Shown: positions 1 to 4,768 of the stretch, piece after piece | Layout: each line of letters begins with the position of its first letter | Position numbering within the stretch: position 1 is the stretch's first letter | Source of the DNA: Methylobacter sp. | GTDB lineage: Bacteria > Pseudomonadota > Gammaproteobacteria > Methylococcales > Methylomonadaceae | NCBI GenBank assembly: GCA_003158415.1 | Contig: PMJA01000222.1 | Span: 1-7,205, forward strand | DNA: 7,205 nt | Direction: 5' to 3' | The notes under the pieces: generated by a model | The model's database searches: none | Told to the model about the DNA's origin: nothing | The model's input: only the letters and a program-made list of their open reading frames with translations | Translations under genes and position numbers: made by a program

Positions 1-197
1 AAGCCGTTCCCTACCCCTATCCGTCGGCCAATTTCTGTCGGACGACAAATGTAAGTGGGCGTCTGCTTAAACTTGAAAAACAGTCATTCAGAGACCTCCA
101 GTAATCGGCAACCACGAACCCAAAGGAAACGCTGGATGGTTCTTTTAAACTACGAGAACAAACGTAATGAATATTAATTGATCGAAGGTTTCTATGC

Positions 198-956
198 TTA
201 ATGTCCTTTTTTTGCCGGTTTATGCGAAAAGATAAGAATACACAAGAAGATTAACACAAGAATAACCGCCGATGCTGAGTAGCGGCTCAACTCCAATCCA
301 CCCTTACTGATGGGTTTGTCCAGAAAGTCGCCAACAACTGCGCCAAGAGGCCGAGTAAGGATGAACGCCGCCCAAAAAAGTACTGTGTGAGATATATTTG
401 TTCGGTAGTAAGCCACCGAGATCACTGCCAACATTGCACCAAATACAATCGCGCCACCGATATATCCAAGACCCGCTGTATCGGCTGTCCAATCGCCCAG
501 TGCAGTGCCCAGGGTTTGCGAAAACATGATTGTTACCCAATAGAATATTTCTGCTTTCGGTGAGCTCACTGTATCTACAGCGACCGAACCAAGAATACGA
601 TGCCAAAGGAATAGAGACGCCATTAGTAAAGTAAACAATATTGCAGTTCCACCCGCATAGCCGATGCCAAGCGAACGATCCGCAAAATCCGCCAGCGTCG
701 TTCCAACCGTTGTTGTTGCAATAATTGTTGTCCAGTAAAGGATAGGATGGAATTTCTTCACAGAAACCTGAGCTATTACCGCAACGATGAATATGGCCGC
801 AAAGATTCCTGTACCAATAAGGTAGCCGAGGTTCATTGACATTGACACTGCGTCACCACCGGTCTCCCCAAGGGTTGTAGCGAGGATCTTTATGATCCAA
901 AAGATCAAGGTTACTTCCGGGACCTTGCTGAGAGTTTCTTGCTGATTCGTGTTCAT
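198..956 (-). CDS. Four-repeat DUF347 integral membrane protein (COG4705-like)
   Basis: This 252-residue, very hydrophobic protein is an inner-membrane protein of unknown transport or structural role. Four copies of one repeat are visible, each beginning with an aromatic-Trp pair and ending in Gly-x-x-x-(G/A)-Asp: residues 19-35 (FWIIKILATTLGETGGD), 74-90, 139-155 and 194-210. The first three are followed by a (L/I)GY-x-GG-like turn and a second hydrophobic segment, so about eight membrane helices are expected. That is the pattern of the DUF347 repeat family, which normally has four tandem copies, so the gene looks full length. The start is supported by an AAGGAA ribosome binding site just upstream (about 961-966 on the plus strand). 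The C-terminus is basic (KPAKKGH), fitting a cytoplasmic end. It appears to be a single-gene unit. Its neighbour across the upstream gap is a decayed PepSY gene. The family call is solid; the biochemical function is not known to me. Confidence 0.9.
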   Translation of the reverse strand: MNTNQQETLSKVPEVTLIFWIIKILATTLGETGGDAVSMSMNLGYLIGTGIFAAIFIVAVIAQVSVKKFHPILYWTTIIATTTVGTTLADFADRSLGIGYAGGTAILFTLLMASLFLWHRILGSVAVDTVSSPKAEIFYWVTIMFSQTLGTALGDWTADTAGLGYIGGAIVFGAMLAVISVAYYRTNISHTVLFWAAFILTRPLGAVVGDFLDKPISKGGLELSRYSASAVILVLIFLCILIFSHKPAKKGH

Positions 957-959
957 TTT

Positions 960-1075
960 TTCCTTAATGCAACATCAGGTAATTGGTTTGATATTTTAAA
1001 AGCGAAAAGCAAACCTTTGGTTTCGGCCAGAAGCCGAGTATCAGCTTAGTTTGGTTTCATGCGCTGCTTTTCGTC
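960..1075 (-). promoter_or_regulatory. Structured 5' leader of the DUF347 gene
   Basis: Read on the minus strand just upstream of the DUF347 gene, this stretch contains nested inverted repeats. Perfect 9-base outer arms lie at 1065-1073 and 1003-1011 (CGAAAAGCA / TGCTTTTCG). Inside them are a CGGC-CAGAA-GCCG hairpin (1024-1036) and an AAACC-TTT-GGTTT hairpin (1011-1023). The closing arm is followed on the minus strand by a short T-rich run, then by the AAGGAA ribosome binding site. The arrangement would suit an attenuator or cis-acting RNA, but it does not match any riboswitch consensus I know, including the manganese yybP-ykoY type. The regulatory role is inference. Confidence 0.35.
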
Positions 1076-1190
1076 ACTCTACTAACGATTCGTTTCTATG
1101 ACGGCGAGTAGTAGCAAAGAGTACTCATCCTTACTTGGCAACCAGAAAGACAACTGCCAGGATGCGGGTAAAAAACTATTCCAAATATTC

Positions 1191-1260
1191 GTCAGGTAGG
1201 AACCACATATTACTAGGTCGCTTCCCCTTAAGAACCGGACATTTGAGCTTCCCTGCTAAC
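1191..1260 (-). mobile_element. Possible vestige of a group II intron 3' end
   Basis: On the minus strand the text around 1217-1240 reads ATGTCCGGTTCTTAAGGGG, which resembles the 3' half of bacterial group II intron domain V and the linker that follows it. Next comes a stretch able to fold as an imperfect hairpin (GCGACC ... GGTTCC) and ending CCTACCTGAC at 1191, similar to domain VI and the AY intron end. The 5' half of domain V is degenerate, and no reverse transcriptase or 5' GTGYG end is present. If real it is a dead fragment. This rests on remembered similarity rather than an alignment. Confidence 0.3.
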
Positions 1261-1351
1261 GCTTTCTCTGACCTCCTTTACCCGAATTCCCAACAGCTTC
1301 CTTTACGGTCAACTGCAGTATAAATCCATACTCTTTTAAAATTTAATATAT

Positions 1352-1380
1352 AAAAAAGCTATCCATTAATACGGATTAGC
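1352..1380 (-). terminator. Intrinsic terminator of the PepSY gene
   Basis: Read on the minus strand, GCT-A-ATCC pairs with GGAT-AGC around an eight-base loop, giving a seven-pair stem with one bulged A. It is followed directly by six T residues (complement of A at 1352-1357). The stem overlaps the stop codon of the broken PepSY gene at 1366-1368. It has the classic layout of a Rho-independent terminator, though the stem is short and only moderately GC-rich. Confidence 0.6.
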
Positions 1381-1674
1381 GCCTTCAGCTTTATTTTCCA
1401 ATACCGCACCAGTCTTAGCATCTACGCCCACTTCCTGCGTGACTTTGCCTTTGCGGATATCAAATGAATAACGTAAGCCGCTACCACCCGCTTCTTTTTC
1501 CAATTCCTCATCGGTGATTTTGCCGGGATGCGCTTTCAGTGCGATAGCGCGCTTCAGTCATCGTCACCTTGGTTTGTTTTTCCAAAGCCATGCCAGTATA
1601 GGCTTGTGCGCCGAAAGCACCTGTCAATGACAACAATCCCATACCGATTGTAACGATTTTTTATTTTGAGCCAT
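1366..1674 (-). pseudogene. PepSY-domain secreted protein, two frameshifts
   Basis: No single frame is open, but three frames joined give a complete small exported PepSY protein of about 102 residues. It opens MAQNKK, then after a shift in a run of six A (1657-1662) continues IVTIGMGLLSLTGAFGAQA, a good signal peptide. After a second shift in a GCGCGC stretch (1547-1552) it reads AIALKAHPGKITDEELEKE and ends in ENKAEGANPY. The second part has the PepSY hallmarks: an Ala-rich first helix, the H/RPG-K turn, then GLRYSFDIRKG and the VGVDAKTG-V strands. One missing base and one extra base restore 103 codons including stop. An AGAGGA ribosome binding site sits at 1681-1686, eight bases or fewer from the ATG, and a terminator overlaps the stop. 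PepSY proteins are periplasmic or membrane-associated and are often linked to peptidase inhibition or to two-component regulation. Both shifts lie in simple-sequence tracts, so recent inactivation and sequencing error are both possible. Confidence 0.8.
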
Positions 1675-1752
1675 GATCAATCCTCTTTCATATCAGGCGG
1701 AATTACCAGACTTCGAAATAGAATAACCTCAATCACATTGTAAGAAGCCTTC

Positions 1753-1770
1753 CAAAACTATACAGTTTTG
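1753..1770. promoter_or_regulatory. Perfect 7+4+7 palindrome upstream of the PepSY gene
   Basis: CAAAACT-ATAC-AGTTTTG is a perfect inverted repeat about 80 bases upstream of the PepSY start. A smaller one, GAAG-C-CTTC (1744-1752), touches it on the left. The position fits an operator for a dimeric regulator in the PepSY promoter region. It has no T-run of the kind that would make it a convincing terminator. No known operator consensus is recognised. Confidence 0.35.
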
Positions 1771-1828
1771 TAATCTTTATTTTTCGCTAGAAACTTATTC
1801 TAAATATCATCATGTGGATAAAAATTTT

Positions 1829-1988
1829 GGCTCTTCCCGATTTCGTGGAGTGACCACTACATATAGTATTAGGCATAGCCAAATATCCGCCTACCTTCGA
1901 CATCCAGCCAGATATGCTGGAATAACCGACCTAAGTCATATATCCCATAACAACGCCGCTTGATGACTTTGATTTCGTTATTGAGACC
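1829..1988 (-). mobile_element. ISL3-like insertion sequence remnant (one end)
   Basis: This 160-base fragment keeps one end of an insertion sequence of the ISL3 type. The terminal inverted repeat GGCTCTTCCCGATTTCGTG (1829-1847) matches the GGCTCTTC-type ends of that family. Just outside it is AAAATTTT (1821-1828), the right length for one copy of the eight-base target duplication these elements make. Inside lies the C-terminal end of the transposase, read toward the terminal repeat. The other end of the element and the matching target copy are missing, and no second terminal repeat is visible before the next gene. The element was therefore cut by a deletion ending near 1989. Confidence 0.75.
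1869..1988 (-). pseudogene. C-terminal remnant of ISL3-family transposase
   Basis: On the minus strand 39 codons read GLNNEIKVIKRRCYGIYDLG, then RLFQHIWLDVEG, and end RRIFGYA before a TAA at 1869-1871. The GLNN-IK-hyd-KRRCYG block followed by LFQ and LD-EG is the C-terminal signature of ISL3-type DDE transposases, just after the last catalytic acidic residue. Upstream in this frame, stop codons appear at once, and nothing else of the roughly 400-residue enzyme is present. It cannot be functional. Confidence 0.75.
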
Positions 1989-2028
1989 TTTTTACACTTG
2001 ATAGGCTTAAACCCTAGTAATAATAAGT

Positions 2029-2034
2029 TATAAT
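2029..2034 (+). promoter_or_regulatory. Putative -10 element for the haem-barrel gene
   Basis: A perfect TATAAT lies 30 bases before the ATG at 2065. The best -35 candidates are poor or badly spaced: GCTTAA at 2005-2010 with an 18-base gap, and TTGATA at 1998-2003 with 25. It sits only about 40 bases from the broken edge of the insertion sequence remnant, so the present promoter may have been formed or altered by that event. The ATG has no clear Shine-Dalgarno sequence. Confidence 0.35.
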
Positions 2035-2064
2035 GAACGGTCATCCTTTTCAAGCCTATTTATC

Positions 2065-3423
2065 ATGCAAGTTCTTTTTAAACAAACCTACAATACGCAA
2101 TTTTTTCTGACATCGCTGCTGGTACTCATATCAGTCCTCTTATTAAACAGCCCTGGCGCTGAGGCTATGCCCAGTTTTTCCCGGCAAACAGGCCAAGCCT
2201 GTAGCGTATGTCATACCCAATCTTTCGGGCCTAATTTGACGCCTTTCGGTCGTGATTTCAAGCTGGGCGGTTATACGATGGGTGGGGGTACTGGTACTGC
2301 CGCCAAACTGCCTGCGCTCAGTGGCATGGTCATGGGATCATTTACCAATACCCAAAACCCTCAAGCTGGACTCAATTCAGGCAATAATCCAAACAATAAT
2401 TTCACTTTTGATCAGGCATCGCTATTTTATGCCGGTCGTGTTTATGGCAAGGTTGGCGCGTTAAGTCAGCTCACTTATGACGGCTATAATGATAATCTTA
2501 AAATGGATAATACCGACATCCGGTTTGCCGATCAATTGGATTTGGGCGACACGCCCATTACTTACGGTATCTCGCTAAACAACAACCCGACCACACAAGA
2601 CTTGTGGAATACTACGCCGGCCTGGGGCTTTCCTTATACCGGCAGCGGTGTACAGCCGGGTATTGGAGCCAAGCCATTGATTGACGGAGGAATTCCTCTA
2701 GGATCTCAAGTCGGCGGCGCTACCGCGTATACGATGATTAACAATCTGCTGTATCTGGAAGCTGGCGCTTATGGCTCATTTTCCAGCAATGCCCAAAGCA
2801 CATTCGGTATCGCCGGAGTTAACAGGATTAGTCTCGATGGCCCGGCCCCCTATTGGCGAGCGACTTTGCAACAGGATTGGAAAGGTCACTATTTTTCGCT
2901 GGGCCATTACGGTATGAGCGCCAATGTGGTTCCCGGACGTGACAGCACTTATGGCTCAAATCATTATACCGATGTCGCAGTCGATGCGACTTATCAGTAT
3001 ATGGCTAACCCTAGGCATATCTTTGAAACCAAAACGTCATATTTGTATGAAGACCAAAAGCTGTCTGCAAACCAGCTCGCAGGCACTATTAATTCTATGG
3101 GTAATACTTATCTGACCAGCTTTAAGATTAATACCACCTATACCTTTGAGCAGACTTATGGTGTCACTTTCGCTTATAACCGGACAACCGGATCAACGGA
3201 TGCCTTGCTCTATTCTTCTGATATGTATCCTTTAAACAAGCCTAATAGCCAATACTACACGGCAGAGCTGGTTTATGTGCCGTTTGGTAAAGACCATTCG
3301 TACGCCTATTTGATGAACCTGCGTACCAGCTTGCAATATATCGGCTATTCCCAATTCAACGGCAGCAGCGCAGGATCACAAGTCAACAACACCTTTATGG
3401 TAAATGGGTGGTTAGCGTTTTAG
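2065..3423 (+). CDS. Exported monohaem c-type cytochrome fused to outer-membrane beta-barrel
   Basis: This 452-residue protein appears to be an outer-membrane barrel with one covalently bound haem. A signal peptide covers residues 1-34 (hydrophobic core 12-28, cleavage after GAEA). The mature protein starts MPSFSRQTG, and a single haem-c site CSVCH occupies residues 46-50. A conserved-looking NLTPFGRDFKLGGY segment (57-70) follows. From about residue 85 the sequence is rich in Asn, Gly, Ser, Thr and Tyr, with alternating polar/aromatic strands typical of porins. It contains NNPTTQDLWNTTPAWGFPY (172-190), which I recall as recurrent in this group. It ends FMVNGWLAF, with the terminal Phe expected of BAM-assembled barrels. 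Cyc2-type iron oxidases share this plan (signal peptide, one N-terminal CxxCH, porin, ~400-480 residues), so electron transfer across the outer membrane is a reasonable hypothesis, but homology to Cyc2 itself is unproven. It seems monocistronic, with no other electron-transfer genes in view. No clear ribosome binding site precedes the ATG. Confidence 0.8.
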   Translation: MQVLFKQTYNTQFFLTSLLVLISVLLLNSPGAEAMPSFSRQTGQACSVCHTQSFGPNLTPFGRDFKLGGYTMGGGTGTAAKLPALSGMVMGSFTNTQNPQAGLNSGNNPNNNFTFDQASLFYAGRVYGKVGALSQLTYDGYNDNLKMDNTDIRFADQLDLGDTPITYGISLNNNPTTQDLWNTTPAWGFPYTGSGVQPGIGAKPLIDGGIPLGSQVGGATAYTMINNLLYLEAGAYGSFSSNAQSTFGIAGVNRISLDGPAPYWRATLQQDWKGHYFSLGHYGMSANVVPGRDSTYGSNHYTDVAVDATYQYMANPRHIFETKTSYLYEDQKLSANQLAGTINSMGNTYLTSFKINTTYTFEQTYGVTFAYNRTTGSTDALLYSSDMYPLNKPNSQYYTAELVYVPFGKDHSYAYLMNLRTSLQYIGYSQFNGSSAGSQVNNTFMVNGWLAF

Positions 3424-3438
3424 CCTAAATTAACCCGA

Positions 3439-3471
3439 TAGCTTCAAGCTAACGGCCAAGGACAGCCTGTC
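3439..3471. other. Two small palindromes after the haem-barrel gene
   Basis: TAGCTT-C-AAGCTA (3439-3451) and GACAG-C-CTGTC (3461-3471) are perfect inverted repeats 15 and 37 bases after the stop codon. Neither is followed by a T-run, and one-base loops are too tight to fold without opening pairs, so they are weak as an intrinsic terminator. They may still mark the 3' end of the transcript. Confidence 0.25.
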
Positions 3472-3566
3472 GTGAATGTATCTAAATAATATTCTGTTCA
3501 GAAAAAACTACTTTATAAAATTTGTTGATGGCCTATAGTAACCATTCTATAAACTATCCGAACCTA

Positions 3567-3572
3567 TATAAT
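3567..3572 (+). promoter_or_regulatory. Putative -10 element of the small helical gene
   Basis: TATAAT lies about 25 bases before the start codons at 3593/3596. No good -35 hexamer is found 16-18 bases upstream. A transcript from here would have a very short leader that still includes the CCAGGAG ribosome binding site. An alternative is TATAAA at 3548-3553 with TTGTTG at 3522-3527, spaced 20 bases apart. Confidence 0.25.
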
Positions 3573-3592
3573 TGTTAGTATTACCAGGAGTC

Positions 3593-3919
3593 ATGATGCT
3601 TTGGTTAACAGAAAACGACTTGAAGGCTTTCTTTGGCGAAGTTGTACGAAATGTCGCTAAAGAGTTGGAAATAAAAGAATGGAGCTGGCGGTTTAACTCA
3701 GAACTTCTTGAGCAAATTCATACCGAAAATCAGACAGTCTCAGAAAAACTTAATGAATTCTTCGCCGCTTACAGAGAATGGCATGAATGTTATGCCAAAG
3801 TCACTTTTGGAAAAATAGAGGGAAATCTTAAAGAAGAAGATATCTATGAGTTACAAACCCATGTTTTTGTGCGTGACTCTGCAAGAGAAGCCTTATTGAA
3901 AGAGCTTTGCAAGCAATAA
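3593..3919 (+). CDS. Small acidic helical protein of unknown function
   Basis: I do not recognise this 107-108-residue protein. It has no signal peptide or membrane segment and reads as a mostly alpha-helical cytosolic protein. Charged amphipathic stretches cover residues 8-27, 37-60 and 80-107, with a Trp-rich patch (EWSWRF, 29-34) and a YREWHECY cluster (60-67). Two Cys (66, 106) and the His-Glu-Cys at 64-66 do not form a recognisable metal site. Two ATG codons lie in tandem at 3593 and 3596. The AGGAG at 3586-3590 is better spaced for the second. An upstream in-frame TTG at 3572 is disfavoured because it would place that ribosome binding site inside the gene. It stands alone, 169 bases after the haem-barrel gene and on the same strand, and looks separately initiated. 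Codon usage and composition look like an ordinary real gene. Confidence 0.7.
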   Translation: MMLWLTENDLKAFFGEVVRNVAKELEIKEWSWRFNSELLEQIHTENQTVSEKLNEFFAAYREWHECYAKVTFGKIEGNLKEEDIYELQTHVFVRDSAREALLKELCKQ

Positions 3920-4217
3920 TGATTGTGACCGGCAGCAGTGGGTCGCTATGTATAGCTAACCATAGCGGCCAGGAAGAGTCAGTCACGACTGGTCGCTTTG
4001 TGGCGATGAATATGGAGGAATGAAGGTGGGCAATATGCTTGTTCGGTGACAATTACCCTGTTCGATCGGCGCCAACAAGTATTCAAGTTGGTTGAACGTT
4101 CACCACAATAGAGTCGCGTCGCCCAACCCGGTATTGCAGCCGATTCGCTGCGCGCGAGGCTGAACACCACTGTTAAGCCGCCTAAGTTAAGGGGATATTT
4201 GTGGCAAAACAGTATTG
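3920..4217. repeat. Gene-free interval with hairpins
   Basis: The interval between two convergent genes holds no convincing gene. Its left part contains a ten-pair hairpin at 3941-3970 (GGTCGCTATG / CATAGCGGCC with one G-T pair) and a CAGTC-AC-GACTG inverted repeat near 3980-3993. A partial second copy of the GGTCGCTxTG word follows at about 3992. This modular look resembles the short dispersed intergenic repeats of many gammaproteobacteria, but no second full copy is in the window. The right part (about 4045-4200) is GC-richer, with no feature I can name. Two minus-strand reading frames here (3828-4052 and 3979-4233) lack ribosome binding sites, overlap real genes and give unlikely proteins. 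Confidence 0.4.
3941..3970. terminator. Strong hairpin between convergent genes, no T-run
   Basis: GGTCGCTATG pairs with CATAGCGGCC (one G-T pair) around a ten-base loop, 22 bases after the stop of the small helical gene. Neither strand has a T-run after the stem, so it is not a standard intrinsic terminator. It may act as a 3'-end stabilising hairpin or be part of a dispersed repeat. Confidence 0.35.
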
Positions 4218-4559
4218 TTAACGCATTTGCCAACCGGATGGGGTTTGCACGTACTGTCCGGAACTTGCCTGTCCTATCACTTTTAGCGCGGTGAGCCGTG
4301 CTACTTCTTCTGCAGCTACGCCATTTTTTGCGGCGATGCGCTGGTATTCAGCTAGTCGCTGGGAATTGATACTTTGCACCAGTGCTTTCACATCATCGGG
4401 CGCATCAGGCTTGACCAGTCCAAGCAAACCATTGAGTTGTTCGCCTACCAATCCAGTAGATTTAGCCTGAGCCAGATCGGCTGCAGCTACCGACATGGTA
4501 GTCAGGTATAAGCCCAGAGACAGCGTCGCTAAAATAGACATTATTTTTTTGTTGTTCAT
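4218..4559 (-). CDS. ydbL: YdbL-family (DUF1318) periplasmic protein
   Basis: This 113-residue exported protein belongs to the YdbL/DUF1318 family. In E. coli YdbL works with YdbH and YnbE in phospholipid transport to the outer membrane, where it is thought to act as a periplasmic helper controlling how YdbH and YnbE interact. The N-terminus is a signal peptide (MNNKKIMSIL..., core 7-22, cleavage near VAAA-D at 26-28). Family landmarks follow: DLAQAK-x-x-GLVGEQ-x-GLLG (28-47), INSQRLAEYQRIAAKNG (64-80), a VAAEEVA helix, and GQYVQTPSGW (101-110) close to the C-terminus. The length is normal for the family. The ATG is preceded by AAAGGAAC at good spacing. It is the last gene of the operon, starting 11 bases after ynbE stops. 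No clear terminator with a T-run follows it. Confidence 0.93.
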   Translation of the reverse strand: MNNKKIMSILATLSLGLYLTTMSVAAADLAQAKSTGLVGEQLNGLLGLVKPDAPDDVKALVQSINSQRLAEYQRIAAKNGVAAEEVARLTALKVIGQASSGQYVQTPSGWQMR

Positions 4560-4570
4560 CGGTTGTTCCT

Positions 4571-4768
4571 TTAAAACAGGCTTTTTTTGTTGGAAATCAG
4601 CTCGTCCACATCTTTTTCTACTTTTATCCGGATCTCGTGATCGATTTTAATGTTCATATTGATTTCTATCGGTTTGTCCGGCGCTTCGAACTTAACGGAC
4701 GGGGAACAACCCAACAGGTTGGAAGCACTGCATAAGATGAAAGCATATTTTACAGATTTCCAATTCAT
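4571..4768 (-). CDS. ynbE: YnbE-family outer-membrane lipoprotein
   Basis: This 65-residue lipoprotein matches YnbE, the outer-membrane partner of YdbH. In E. coli it is reported to assemble by beta-strand pairing at the C-terminal end of YdbH, completing the lipid path to the outer membrane. A type II signal peptide ends in the lipobox LLGC, so Cys21 is the lipidated residue. The residues after it (SPSVKFEAPDKPIEIN) lack an Asp at +2 and so fit sorting to the outer membrane. The family core MNIKIDHEIRIKVEKDVDEL (38-57), with its alternating strand pattern, is followed by the typical Ser-Leu-Phe end. The start codon overlaps the ydbH stop by four bases (ATGA, 4765-4768), a sign of translational coupling. 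The protein is the expected full length. Confidence 0.93.
   Translation of the reverse strand: MNWKSVKYAFILCSASNLLGCSPSVKFEAPDKPIEINMNIKIDHEIRIKVEKDVDELISNKKSLF

Larger units (their letters stand above)
957..1365. other. Gene-free interval with leader, intron-like scar and terminator
   Basis: This 409-base stretch holds no convincing gene. From left to right it contains the inverted-repeat leader of the DUF347 gene (to about 1075), an AT-balanced stretch with no recognisable feature, a minus-strand segment that resembles a group II intron 3' end (about 1191-1260), and an AT-rich tail that carries the terminator of the broken PepSY gene. A 62-codon plus-strand reading frame starting with TTG at 1135 runs antisense through the intron-like segment, has no ribosome binding site and gives a protein I do not recognise, so I do not call it. 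Confidence 0.6.

Noticed and set aside
1..197. Possible gene or repeat at the left edge
   Set aside because: No reading frame of useful length, no strong hairpin with T-run and no recognisable repeat could be supported here.
304..606. Second minus-strand frame inside the DUF347 gene
   Set aside because: It is a shadow of the four-repeat membrane protein, with unlikely composition and no start signal.
1003..1073. yybP-ykoY manganese riboswitch upstream of the membrane protein
   Set aside because: The conserved GGGGAGUAG-type core and its paired loops are absent; only generic hairpins are visible.
1135..1323. Plus-strand 62-codon reading frame
   Set aside because: It starts with TTG, has no ribosome binding site, and runs antisense across the intron-like segment. 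The protein has no recognisable features.
4170..4205. Possible integron attC-like end (GTTAAGCCGCC ... GTTAAGG)
   Set aside because: Only one half-site resembles attC, there is no matching partner at the right spacing, and neither a cassette array nor an integrase is present.
3828..4233. Two minus-strand reading frames (3828-4052 and 3979-4233)
   Set aside because: They overlap the ends of better-supported genes, lack ribosome binding sites and give Cys/Ser/Arg-rich sequences typical of random frames.
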